Source of the DNA: an uncultured Ruminococcus sp.
GTDB taxonomy: Bacteria > Bacillota > Clostridia > Oscillospirales > Acutalibacteraceae
Length of the DNA stretch: 64,000 nt
Reading direction: 5' to 3'
NCBI GenBank assembly: GCA_900539465.1
Contig: UQCF01000004.1
Coordinates: 62,001-126,000 of the forward strand
In this document: positions 18,863 to 27,181 of the stretch, piece after piece
Position numbering within the stretch: position 1 is the first letter of the stretch
Layout: the number at the start of each line of letters is the position of its first letter
Translations under genes and position numbers: made by a program
Notes under the pieces: model-generated
What the model saw: only the letters and a program-made list of their open reading frames with translations
Databases searched by the model: none
What the model was told of the DNA's origin: nothing

Positions 18863-19210
18863 ATGGACGCACTTAAAATCATTGCTCAGGACAGCCTCAA
18901 GGCTGACGTATCCGAAGCAATCAAAGTCGGCAACACCGTTAAGGTGCAGGTCAGAATCCGTGAAGGCGAAAGAGAAAGACTTCAGGCTTTTGAAGGCATC
19001 GTCATTGCTCGCAAGGGCGCAGGTGTATCCGAAACCTTTACCGTTCGCCGCGTTTCTTACGGCGTAGGTGTTGAAAGGGTATTCCCCGTTCACTCACCCA
19101 ACGTTGCAAGCGTTGAGCTCATCAGAAGCGGTAAGGTTCGCAGAAGCAAGCTCTACTATCTGCGTGACAGAGTCGGCAAAGCTGCTAAGGTTAAGCAGAA
19201 GATCGGCTAA
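18863..19210 (+). CDS. rplS: 50S ribosomal protein L19
   Basis: 115 residues, normal length, with family motifs GNTVKVQVRIREGERERLQAFEGIV, here GERERLQAFEG, and RRVSYGVGVERVFPVHSP. GGGAGG precedes the ATG. Monocistronic or followed by read-through into the signal peptidase genes. Confidence 0.97.
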   Translation: MDALKIIAQDSLKADVSEAIKVGNTVKVQVRIREGERERLQAFEGIVIARKGAGVSETFTVRRVSYGVGVERVFPVHSPNVASVELIRSGKVRRSKLYYLRDRVGKAAKVKQKIG

Positions 19211-19225
19211 TCAAAAAGAGCGTAA

Positions 19226-19283
19226 GGTACGCCTTTGTCGTACCGTTGAGGGTATGCGGAGCGTAATTCTGCATACCTTTTTA
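19226..19283 (+). terminator. terminator after rplS
   Basis: A first hairpin GGTACG/CGTACC (19226-19231 with 19239-19244), then GGTATGC (19251-19257) with GCATACC (19271-19277) followed by TTTTTATTTTT. The second is the likely rho-independent terminator. Confidence 0.75.
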
Positions 19284-19309
19284 TTTTTAGATAAACAGAG
19301 GGAATCGCA

Positions 19310-19918
19310 ATGTATAATTATCATCGCTGTGAATCCGACAATATAAAATATTACCCCGGCGGCATAACTGCCAAGCAGGCTCAGGCAAGAAAGCGCAGAT
19401 GGTATCAGCTCTTTGACCTCTCGGGTTCATTTGTGACGGCTTTGGTGATACTTTTTATAGTTTTCACTTTTTTGTGCCGCGCCGTGAACGTTGTGGGCAG
19501 CTCCATGCAGCCGACCCTGGCAGACGGCAACTGGCTGCTTGTCTCTGACGAAAAGACCTATGAACGCGGAGATATAATAATCATCACTCAGCCGAATGAA
19601 CTTGATAACGAGCCGCTTGTAAAAAGAATAATCGCAACGGGTGGCGAGACGATAGATATAGATTTTAATACCCATGAGGTTTATGTCAACGGCAAGCTTC
19701 TTGACGAGCCGTATATAAAAGAACCGACCGCTTTGCAGTATGACGTAAAATTTCCGTATGTTGTGCCGGAGGGCTGTGTGTTCGCAATGGGCGACAACAG
19801 AAACGATTCTATTGACAGCCGCTCTTCGAGAGTAGGACCGATAGACGAGCGATACATACTCGGCAAGGCTGTTTTCAGAGTTTTGCCGATAAGCGATTTT
19901 AAATTTTTCGGCTTTTAA
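19310..19918 (+). CDS. lepB: signal peptidase I (first of a tandem pair)
   Basis: 202 residues. One membrane segment (~42-58), catalytic serine S65 in VGSSMQPTL and lysine K105 in EPLVKRIIATGG, and the GDNRNDSIDSR box. Cleaves signal peptides of exported proteins at the outer face of the membrane. The N-terminal 40 residues contain a Tyr-rich segment absent from its neighbour. GAGGG precedes the ATG. Confidence 0.93.
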   Translation: MYNYHRCESDNIKYYPGGITAKQAQARKRRWYQLFDLSGSFVTALVILFIVFTFLCRAVNVVGSSMQPTLADGNWLLVSDEKTYERGDIIIITQPNELDNEPLVKRIIATGGETIDIDFNTHEVYVNGKLLDEPYIKEPTALQYDVKFPYVVPEGCVFAMGDNRNDSIDSRSSRVGPIDERYILGKAVFRVLPISDFKFFGF

Positions 19919-19944
19919 AAGTCCGTTATAAAGAAGGCTTATAT

Positions 19945-20508
19945 ATGAACGAGGGCGAGATTTTAACTCAAAAAGAGAATGATAAAAAAAATAAGCAGCC
20001 GTTTGCTTATGATGTTGTGTCGGTCATTTGCACCGCGGTTATAGTTATAATGGTTGCATTTACGTTTTTTTTCAGATTTGTCGGCGTTGTGGGCGACTCA
20101 ATGGTGCCGACGCTTGAGAATAACGACTGGCTTTTGGTACATTCAAAAAGCAGCTATGAATACGGCGACATAATAATAAGCTCACAGCCCAACGCTTTTA
20201 ACGAGCCGATTGTTAAAAGAGTTATCGCAACGGGCGGTCAGACGGTGGATATTGATTTTGAAACCGGTGAAGTAAAAGTTGACGGCAAGGTTTTGCAAGA
20301 GGATTATATTGCCGAGACCACAACTGTCCGCGAGGATATGGCCTTCCCCATAACCGTGCCGGAGGGTAAGCTTTTTGTTTTGGGCGACAACCGCCGCCAC
20401 TCAACAGACAGCCGCTCTTCTCTTATCGGTCTTCTTGACGAGCGTTATATTATAGGCAAGGTTAAATTCAGAGTTATGCCGATAGATAAATTCACTTATT
20501 TTAAATAA
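19945..20508 (+). CDS. lepB: signal peptidase I (second of a tandem pair)
   Basis: 187 residues, collinear with the preceding gene and clearly a tandem paralogue. Membrane segment ~24-44, Ser52 in VGDSMVPTL, Lys91 in EPIVKRVIATGG, and the GDNRRHSTDSR box. Both copies keep the Ser/Lys dyad, so both should be active, possibly with different substrate preferences. 26 bp separates the genes. Confidence 0.93.
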   Translation: MNEGEILTQKENDKKNKQPFAYDVVSVICTAVIVIMVAFTFFFRFVGVVGDSMVPTLENNDWLLVHSKSSYEYGDIIISSQPNAFNEPIVKRVIATGGQTVDIDFETGEVKVDGKVLQEDYIAETTTVREDMAFPITVPEGKLFVLGDNRRHSTDSRSSLIGLLDERYIIGKVKFRVMPIDKFTYFK

Positions 20509-20528
20509 TTGTTTTCAGAGGGAAAATA

Positions 20529-21410
20529 ATGGGAGATTTTCAAAAACAGACCGTTCAGTGGTTCCCGGGGCACATGGCAAAAACAAGAAGGCTCATAAAA
20601 GAGAGCCTTTCAATGGTGGACGCCGTGACCGAGATTTTGGACGCACGCATACCCCTGAGCAGCCGCAACCCCGAAATTGAGCAGATAACCGCCGGCAAAC
20701 CGCGAATTATTCTTTTGAATAAGTGTGATGTTGCCGACGAAAGAATTACAAGAGAATGGATAAATTATTTTGAGAGCAAAGGCTTCACCGCTTTGCCTGT
20801 TGACTGCCGCTCCGGCAAAGGGCTCGGCGCATACCGTCCGGCAGTGAGAAAGGTGCTCGCGGAAAAAATAAAATCCAACGAGCAAAAGGGCATGGCAGGC
20901 AAAAGCCTGCGCGTGATGGTTGTCGGCATACCAAACACCGGCAAATCGTCGTTTATTAACAGAATGGCAGGCAAAAACCGCGCTCAGGTTGCAGACAGAC
21001 CCGGTGTTACCCGCCACAATCAGTGGTTCAACATCGGCAACGGAATAGAGCTTCTCGACACCCCCGGTGTGCTTTGGCCGAAGTTTGACGACCCGTCTGT
21101 CGGCGATAAGCTTGCGTTTATCGGCTCGGTTAAAGATACCGTGCTTGACAGCGAGACAATGGCGGTGCGCCTTATAGACGTTTTAAAAAAGGAATATCCG
21201 AACACTCTTTCACAACGGTATAAAATAAACGGTATTGATTTTGCCGAAACAGAAAGCTTTGAAATTTTGGAGCTTTTGGGCAAAAAAAGAGGTATGCTCA
21301 TAAGCGGCGGAGAAATCGACACCGAGCGTGCCTCGGTTACACTGCTTGATGAGTACCGCGCGGGCAAGCTCGGCAAAATAAGTATGGAAACTCCGCATGA
21401 TATAAAATAA
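20529..21410 (+). CDS. rbgA: ribosome biogenesis GTPase RbgA (YlqF)
   Basis: 293 residues. Circularly permuted GTPase: N-terminal QWFPGHMAKTRR, G4 NKCD near residue 60 precedes G1 GIPNTGKSS, then G3 DTPG. It acts in late 50S assembly. The gene order rplS-lepB-rbgA-rnhB is a conserved Firmicutes cluster. Confidence 0.95.
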   Translation: MGDFQKQTVQWFPGHMAKTRRLIKESLSMVDAVTEILDARIPLSSRNPEIEQITAGKPRIILLNKCDVADERITREWINYFESKGFTALPVDCRSGKGLGAYRPAVRKVLAEKIKSNEQKGMAGKSLRVMVVGIPNTGKSSFINRMAGKNRAQVADRPGVTRHNQWFNIGNGIELLDTPGVLWPKFDDPSVGDKLAFIGSVKDTVLDSETMAVRLIDVLKKEYPNTLSQRYKINGIDFAETESFEILELLGKKRGMLISGGEIDTERASVTLLDEYRAGKLGKISMETPHDIK

Positions 21411-21464
21411 ACGCCTATAAAACGGGAACACAATCTTTGTGCGGTTAACAGAGGATGTTCAATT

Positions 21465-22094
21465 ATGAAGAAACAACAGGACGAAATAATCAACTGGCAC
21501 AAATATGAAAATGAGGCAAGAAGCGCAGGCTACAAAACAATTTGCGGCGTTGACGAAGCGGGCAGAGGCCCTCTTGCAGGTCCTGTGTGCGCTGCGGCGG
21601 TCATTTTGCCGGAGGGCTGCGTGATTGATGGGCTTAACGACTCTAAAAAGCTCACCGAAAAAAAGCGCGAAGCCCTTTTTGATGTTATAAAAGAAAAAGC
21701 CGTTGCTTATTCGGTTGCAATGGCGAGCGAAAAAGAGATAGACGAAATAAATATTTTGCAGGCTACTTTTCTTGCGATGAGCAGGGCGGTAAATTCGCTC
21801 TCTGTAAAGCCCGACTTTGTTTTGGTTGACGGCAACCGCGACCCGAAGCTCGGCATAAAAACCGAAACGGTTATAAAGGGCGATGCACTCTCTGCTTCAA
21901 TAGCGGCGGCGTCGGTGCTCGCCAAGGTTACGAGAGACCGCTATATGCTCGAAATGTGCAAGCAATACCCGCAGTATATGTTTGAAAAGCACAAGGGCTA
22001 CGGCACAAAGCTTCACTACGAAATGATAGAAAAATACGGCATCAGCGACATACACAGAAAATCCTTTCTTAAAAAGCTGACCGGTGAAAAATAA
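21465..22094 (+). CDS. rnhB: ribonuclease HII
   Basis: 209 residues. Acidic active site visible in GVDEAGRGPLAGPV, and VLVDGNRDPK plus AAASVLAKVTRDRYM. Removes ribonucleotides from RNA-DNA hybrids in the cytoplasm. The stop overlaps the next start as TAATG. Confidence 0.95.
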   Translation: MKKQQDEIINWHKYENEARSAGYKTICGVDEAGRGPLAGPVCAAAVILPEGCVIDGLNDSKKLTEKKREALFDVIKEKAVAYSVAMASEKEIDEINILQATFLAMSRAVNSLSVKPDFVLVDGNRDPKLGIKTETVIKGDALSASIAAASVLAKVTRDRYMLEMCKQYPQYMFEKHKGYGTKLHYEMIEKYGISDIHRKSFLKKLTGEK

Positions 22095-22447
22095 TGGATA
22101 TAAACAGAACAGGCCTTTGGGGCGAAATTTATGCCGCGAGATTTTTGCGCGACAACGGTTTTGATTTGATTGCCGGCAACTATCGCAGAAGAGTAGGCGA
22201 GATTGACATTATAGCCGAAAAAGACGGCGTTACATGTTTTATAGAGGTTAAAACAAGAGGGGAAGACCCGATGTTTCGCCCTATGGAGGCTGTTGACGGC
22301 TATAAACGCGAAAGGCTCAAGGCTGCTGCGGCACTTTATTTAAAGGATATTGCGCAAGAGAAAACCTCGCGCTTTGACGTTGTCGAGGTTACGCTCGGCA
22401 AAACTTACGATCCTGTAAACATAAACTATATTGAGAACGCTTTTTAG
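22094..22447 (+). CDS. YraN/UPF0102 nuclease-fold protein
   Basis: 117 residues with the endonuclease-like signature GEIDIIAEKDGVTCFIEVKTR and the N-terminal GLWGEIYAARFLRDNGF. Normally found next to rnhB, as here, with a 1-base overlap. Role unproven; possibly DNA processing. Confidence 0.9.
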   Translation: MDINRTGLWGEIYAARFLRDNGFDLIAGNYRRRVGEIDIIAEKDGVTCFIEVKTRGEDPMFRPMEAVDGYKRERLKAAAALYLKDIAQEKTSRFDVVEVTLGKTYDPVNINYIENAF

Positions 22448-22506
22448 TTCTTGACACAATATGTTATTATAAAATTAAGCAACACAAATAATCGGAGGAA
22501 AATACA

Positions 22507-24003
22507 ATGCTCTATACAAGCACGCGAGATAAAAGCATAAAGGTCGAATCGGCAGATGCCATAGCTCACGGAATCTCGGAAGAGGGCGGACTTTTTATTC
22601 CGGTAGAAATACCGAAAATATCAAAGGACGATATAAACGAGCTTGTCGGTATGGATTATATCGGCAGAGCAAAAAAAATACTTTCACTCTATCTCACCGA
22701 TTTTTCCGAGGATGAGATAGATTACTGCGTAAACGGCGCATACGCAAAGGGCAAGTTCAGCGATGAAAAAATCGCACCGCTCCACACTCTCAGCGACAAA
22801 GCCGAAATTTTGGAGCTTTGGAAAGGTCCCACCTGTGCGTTTAAAGACATGGCGCTTCAGCTTTTGCCATATCTTCTCACGGTAGCGGCTAAAAAGAGTG
22901 CACCCGATAAAAAAATCGTTATACTCGTTGCAACATCGGGAGACACGGGCAAAGCGGCTCTTGAGGGCTTCAAAGACGTACCCGGTACAAAAATTCTCGT
23001 TTTCTACCCGGAGGACGGAGTCAGCCCCATGCAGAAGCTTCAGATGATAACGCAGGAGGGCGAAAATGTCGCCGTTTGCGCCATTGAGGGCAACTTTGAC
23101 GACGCACAAAACGGCGTAAAAGCAATTTTCACGGATAAAGAGGTTGCCAAAAAGCTTGACGGCATGGGTATGATGTTCTCCTCCGCAAACTCAATCAACT
23201 GGGGACGTCTTGTTCCGCAGATTGTTTATTATGTTTCGGCATACTGCGATATGCTCTCAAAGGGCAAAATAAAAATGGGCGATGAGATAAACGTCGTTGT
23301 CCCCACGGGCAACTTCGGCAACATTCTTGCCGCATATTATGCAAAAGAAATGGGCGTGCCGATAAAGAAGCTTATTTGCGCATCGAATTCAAACGATGTT
23401 CTCACCGAGTTTTTAAAGACGGGCGTGTATAACAGAGTTCGTGATTTTTACACCACGATTTCACCGTCTATGGATATACTTATCTCCTCAAACCTTGAAA
23501 GGCTTTTGTTCCTTTTAAGCTCAATGGACGATGTGAAAGTGAACGCTTGGATGAAAGAGCTCAAAGAGAGCGGCAAATACCGTGTCGGCGATGAAGTTCT
23601 TTCAAAAATCAAAGCCGTATTTGAAGCAGGCTGCTGCAATGACGAAAAAACAAAGGCAACGATAGCCGAGGTTTTTGAAGAGAAAAAATATCTTTGCGAC
23701 ACGCATACGGCCGTTGCCGTTGCGGTTTATGAAGATTATATCGCACAAAGCGGCGACAGTACCCCCACTGTTATTGCCTCAACCGCAAATCCGTTTAAAT
23801 TCAGTGCGAGCGTGCTTGACGCGGTTCGCCCCGGCATGACAGAGGGCATGAACGAGTTTGATATGGTTTTGGGTCTTCATGTAGAGACAGGCGCGGATTG
23901 CCCGCCCCAGCTTGCAAATCTTAAAGACAAAACGCCGAGATTTACCGGCTGCTGCAAAAAAGAGGATATGGAAAAAGTTGTTTTTGACATGCTTTCAAAA
24001 TAA
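22507..24003 (+). CDS. thrC: threonine synthase
   Basis: 498 residues, the longer thrC type. PLP lysine in WKGPTCAFKDMALQ, and phosphate-binding VATSGDTGKAALEG. Converts O-phosphohomoserine to threonine. CGGAGG precedes the ATG. No attenuator or T-box is visible in the 59-bp upstream gap. Confidence 0.95.
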   Translation: MLYTSTRDKSIKVESADAIAHGISEEGGLFIPVEIPKISKDDINELVGMDYIGRAKKILSLYLTDFSEDEIDYCVNGAYAKGKFSDEKIAPLHTLSDKAEILELWKGPTCAFKDMALQLLPYLLTVAAKKSAPDKKIVILVATSGDTGKAALEGFKDVPGTKILVFYPEDGVSPMQKLQMITQEGENVAVCAIEGNFDDAQNGVKAIFTDKEVAKKLDGMGMMFSSANSINWGRLVPQIVYYVSAYCDMLSKGKIKMGDEINVVVPTGNFGNILAAYYAKEMGVPIKKLICASNSNDVLTEFLKTGVYNRVRDFYTTISPSMDILISSNLERLLFLLSSMDDVKVNAWMKELKESGKYRVGDEVLSKIKAVFEAGCCNDEKTKATIAEVFEEKKYLCDTHTAVAVAVYEDYIAQSGDSTPTVIASTANPFKFSASVLDAVRPGMTEGMNEFDMVLGLHVETGADCPPQLANLKDKTPRFTGCCKKEDMEKVVFDMLSK

Positions 24004-24011
24004 GTAAAAAT

Positions 24012-24057
24012 AAAGTCACAAAACCTGACGCTGTGAGCAACTCGGTTTTGTGACTTT
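24012..24057. terminator. bidirectional terminator after thrC
   Basis: Perfect 14-bp stem AAAGTCACAAAACC (24012-24025) with GGTTTTGTGACTTT (24044-24057) between convergent genes; T- and A-rich arms can act on both strands. Confidence 0.8.
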
Positions 24058-24078
24058 ACGGCGTTTCAGTGCCGAATT

Positions 24079-24255
24079 TTAGCGGTTGCCCTCAGTTGTG
24101 CCGTGCTTTGGCTCAAATGTTGCACAAAGTGTTTCAGAGCAGCAGCATGCGCTTGACGGGCCGACTTCTATTTTGCCGGCTGTGCATTCACAACGGTTTT
24201 CGTTGTATATGCAGTTGTCAACGTTGCATTTGATATCTTTTATAGTATGACGCAT
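24079..24255 (-). CDS. DUF1540-type small cysteine protein
   Basis: 58 residues with eight cysteines: CNVDNCIYNENRCECTAG, then CCCSETLCATF. The spacing matches the DUF1540 domain of Clostridia, probably metal-binding. Start at 24255 because GGAGGG lies just upstream; the ATG at 24270 is part of that site. Function unknown. Confidence 0.8.
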   Translation of the reverse strand: MRHTIKDIKCNVDNCIYNENRCECTAGKIEVGPSSACCCSETLCATFEPKHGTTEGNR

Positions 24256-24343
24256 AAAATTACCCTCCATAGGTTATTTGGGCGAAATTCATTCGCCTGA
24301 GAGTATTTTTTGCAAAATAATTTGTTATATTCGAGGTGAACGG

Positions 24344-25036
24344 ATGTCATTATTTGTAATCGGCGACACTCATCTTTCTTTCGGAACGGACAAGCCGATG
24401 GATATTTTTCGCGGATGGGAAAATTTTGAAGAAAAATTAAAAAACAACTGGCTTGCCGTTGTAAAAAGTGATGATACCGTTGTGATACCGGGCGATATAA
24501 CATGGGGCATGACTATGGAAACGGCACTGCCGGATTTTAAATTTATAGACGCTTTGCCGGGCACCAAAATCATAATGAAAGGCAACCACGATTACTGGTG
24601 GTCAACCAAAAAAAAGGCGGAGACGTTTTTTGAAAACAACGGAATAAAAACCATAAAAATATTAAATAACAACGCTTATTCCGTCGGCTCGCTTGCGCTT
24701 TGCGGCACAAGGGGCTGGATGGCGGACAGCTCAAAGCTCGAGGACAGAAAAATAGTTCTTCGGGAAGCGGCAAGGCTTAAAATGTCGATAGACTGTGCAA
24801 AAAGCTTAGGCGGCGAGCCGATTGCGTTTTTGCATTATCCGCCGATGTCGGGCGGCAAAGTGTGCGAAGAGATAGTTTCGGAGCTTATCGCAGGCGGCGT
24901 TAAACGCTGTTACTACGGCCATCTTCACGGCGCGGCGGCATCTTTTGCACCGGGCTGCGAGATGTTCGGCATCAAGTTTAAGCTTGTATCAAGCGATTAT
25001 CTCGGATTTTGCCCCAAATTGGTCGAAAAATTCTGA
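24344..25036 (+). CDS. metallophosphoesterase
   Basis: 230 residues of the calcineurin-like fold: GDTH near residue 8, PGDITWG, GNHDYWW and GHLHG blocks supply the metal ligands. The ATG at 24344 has GAGGTG upstream. Cytoplasmic phosphatase or phosphodiesterase of unknown substrate. Divergent from the DUF1540 gene. Confidence 0.88.
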   Translation: MSLFVIGDTHLSFGTDKPMDIFRGWENFEEKLKNNWLAVVKSDDTVVIPGDITWGMTMETALPDFKFIDALPGTKIIMKGNHDYWWSTKKKAETFFENNGIKTIKILNNNAYSVGSLALCGTRGWMADSSKLEDRKIVLREAARLKMSIDCAKSLGGEPIAFLHYPPMSGGKVCEEIVSELIAGGVKRCYYGHLHGAAASFAPGCEMFGIKFKLVSSDYLGFCPKLVEKF

Positions 25037-25065
25037 TTTTTTGATGATAAATTTTTCATAAAGTA

Positions 25066-25094
25066 TAGAAATTGCAGAAAACATCTGCTATAAT
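25066..25094 (+). promoter_or_regulatory. tig promoter
   Basis: TATAAT (25089-25094) preceded by an extended TGC, with a weak TAGAAA (25066-25071) 17 bp upstream. The strong extended -10 makes this the most likely promoter of tig-clpP-clpX. Confidence 0.55.
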
Positions 25095-25127
25095 GTATAA
25101 GTTAGAGAATGTACAGGAGGAACAACG

Positions 25128-26495
25128 ATGTTAAAATCAGCAAACAAAACAGAAACCAACATTTATACTTTAGAGGTTTCAATAAGCGGCGAGGACTTCA
25201 AAGCTGCCATTTTAAAGGCATATAACAAACAGAAAGGCAATATTGCCATCCCCGGTTTCCGCAAGGGCAAGGTTCCGCTTCACATGATTGAGCGTTACTA
25301 CGGCAAGGGCGTATTTTACGAAGATGCTCTCGACATCCTTTATCCCGATGTTGTAAGCGATGCAATCAAAGAGGCAGGCATTGAGGCTGTTGCAGCTCCT
25401 CATGACCTTGACGTATCCAAAATTGACGAAGACGGCGTTGAGATGTCAATGAAAGTTACCGTTAAACCCGAAATCGAGGTTAGCGAGTACAAGGGACTTA
25501 AAGCCGTTAAGGCAGACACAACCGTTTCTGCGGCAGAGGTTAAAAAACAGCTTCAGGATCTTCAGGAGAGAAACGCAAGAGTTATCACCGTTGAAGACAG
25601 AGCAGTTAAAAAAGACGACATCGCAGTTATTGATTTTGAAGGCTTTGTTGACGGCGTTGCATTTGACGGCGGCAAAGGCGAAGACTTTGAGCTTACAATC
25701 GGTTCGGGTCAGTTTATCCCCGGCTTTGAAGATCAGATTATCGGCCACAACACAGGCGACGAGTTTGACGTAAACGTTAAATTCCCCAAGGAGTATACTC
25801 CCGAGCTTGCAGATAAGGATGCTGTATTCAAAGTTAAGGTTAAAGAGATTAAGGCAAAAGAGCTCCCCGAGCTTGACGATGAGTTTGCAAAGGACGTAAG
25901 CGAAGACGCAGACACACTTGCGGCTCTTAAAAAGAGCATAAAGGCAGAGCTCGGCGAGGGCAAAAAGGCTCAGGCAGATAAAGACTTTGAAAGTGCTCTC
26001 TTAGAGCAGCTTGCAGACGGCGTTAAGGGCGAAATCCCCGAGGTTATGTATGACAACAAGGTTGAAGACGACATCAACAACTTCTCTCAGCGCCTTGCGT
26101 CTCAGGGTATGGATATTGACACCTACCTTAAATACACAGGCATGGATATGAACAAGCTCAAAGAGAGCTTCCGTGACGGTGCGGTTAAGCAGGTTAAGCT
26201 TATGCTTGCAATAGAGAAGATTGCCGAACTCGAAAACATCGAGGCTTCCGATGAAGAAGTTGAGAATAAATATAAAGAGATGGCTGACCTCTATAAAATT
26301 GAAGTTGAAAAGATTAAGGGCTTTGTTCCCGCAGAGGATGTTAAGACAGACATCATCAACGGCAAGGCGGTTCAGCTTGTTGTTGACAACGCAGTAGCAG
26401 AAGCTCCCGAAAAGCCCGCAAAGAAAACCGCTGCAAAAAAGACAACCAAAAAGTCAGAAGCGGCAGAGGCCGAAAAGGAAGAATCGGCTGAATAA
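25128..26495 (+). CDS. tig: trigger factor
   Basis: 455 residues. Ribosome-binding loop with the signature GFRKGKVPLHMIE, FKBP-type PPIase domain (~residues 150-240: DDIAVIDFEGFVDG ... GFEDQIIG) and C-terminal chaperone domain. An extra ~25-residue Lys/Ala/Glu-rich tail (PEKPAKKTAAKKTTKKSE and onward) extends past the usual end. Folds nascent chains at the ribosome exit. First gene of the conserved tig-clpP-clpX set. Confidence 0.95.
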   Translation: MLKSANKTETNIYTLEVSISGEDFKAAILKAYNKQKGNIAIPGFRKGKVPLHMIERYYGKGVFYEDALDILYPDVVSDAIKEAGIEAVAAPHDLDVSKIDEDGVEMSMKVTVKPEIEVSEYKGLKAVKADTTVSAAEVKKQLQDLQERNARVITVEDRAVKKDDIAVIDFEGFVDGVAFDGGKGEDFELTIGSGQFIPGFEDQIIGHNTGDEFDVNVKFPKEYTPELADKDAVFKVKVKEIKAKELPELDDEFAKDVSEDADTLAALKKSIKAELGEGKKAQADKDFESALLEQLADGVKGEIPEVMYDNKVEDDINNFSQRLASQGMDIDTYLKYTGMDMNKLKESFRDGAVKQVKLMLAIEKIAELENIEASDEEVENKYKEMADLYKIEVEKIKGFVPAEDVKTDIINGKAVQLVVDNAVAEAPEKPAKKTAAKKTTKKSEAAEAEKEESAE

Positions 26496-26524
26496 TTCTT
26501 TGTTTTAAAACCTATAATGTTAAT

Positions 26525-26554
26525 GAAGTGGATGGCTTTATTGCCATTCATTTC
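26525..26554 (+). other. intercistronic hairpin before clpP
   Basis: GAAGTGGATGGC (26525-26536) can pair with GCCATTCATTTC (26543-26554): 12 bp with two G-U pairs and a 6-base loop. No T run follows, so it is more likely an RNA-processing or stability element than a terminator. It ends 7 bases before AAGGAGG of clpP. Confidence 0.45.
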
Positions 26555-26574
26555 TGTATAAGGAGGAATTTATT

Positions 26575-27156
26575 ATGGCATTGGTACCTTATGTTATTGA
26601 ACAGACTAACAGAGGCGAGAGATCTTATGATATATTCTCACGTCTTTTGAGCGACAGAATAATAGTGCTCTCGGACGAGGTGAACGACGCTACCGCAAGC
26701 CTTGTTGTTGCACAGCTTTTGTTCCTTGAGGGTCAGGACCCCGAGAAGGACATCAGCCTTTATATCAACAGCCCGGGCGGCTCTGTAACCGCAGGCATGG
26801 CGATTTATGACACTATGCAGTATATTAAGTGCGATGTTTCAACCATTTGCATGGGCATGGCTGCTTCGATGGGTGCATTTTTGCTCTCCTCCGGCGCAAA
26901 GGGCAAAAGACTTGCTCTGCCCAACAGTGAGATTATGATACATCAGCCCCTCGGCGGTGCCAAAGGTCAGGCGACAGAGATTAAGATTGTTGCCGACCAC
27001 ATACTCAAAACAAGAGAAAAGCTCAACGCTATCCTTGCAGAGAACACAGGCAAGCCCATTGAGCAGATTGCGCTTGACACTGAGAGAGACAACTACCTCA
27101 CCGCGCAGGAGGCTATGGAATACGGCCTTGTTGATAAGGTTATTAAACACAGATAA
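26575..27156 (+). CDS. clpP: ATP-dependent Clp protease proteolytic subunit
   Basis: 193 residues. Catalytic triad visible: Ser98 in GMAASMGA, His123 in MIHQPLGG and Asp172 in TERDNY. Forms the tetradecameric barrel used by ClpX (next gene) and ClpC (45.1 kb). AAGGAGG precedes the ATG. Confidence 0.97.
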   Translation: MALVPYVIEQTNRGERSYDIFSRLLSDRIIVLSDEVNDATASLVVAQLLFLEGQDPEKDISLYINSPGGSVTAGMAIYDTMQYIKCDVSTICMGMAASMGAFLLSSGAKGKRLALPNSEIMIHQPLGGAKGQATEIKIVADHILKTREKLNAILAENTGKPIEQIALDTERDNYLTAQEAMEYGLVDKVIKHR

Positions 27157-27181
27157 ACCCGAAAGGATTTGACAGAACAGT

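Noticed and set aside
22451..22475. TTGACA upstream of thrC as a promoter
   Set aside because: The only TATAAA-like box is 11 bp away and nothing fits at 16-18 bp, so spacing is wrong for a sigma-A promoter.
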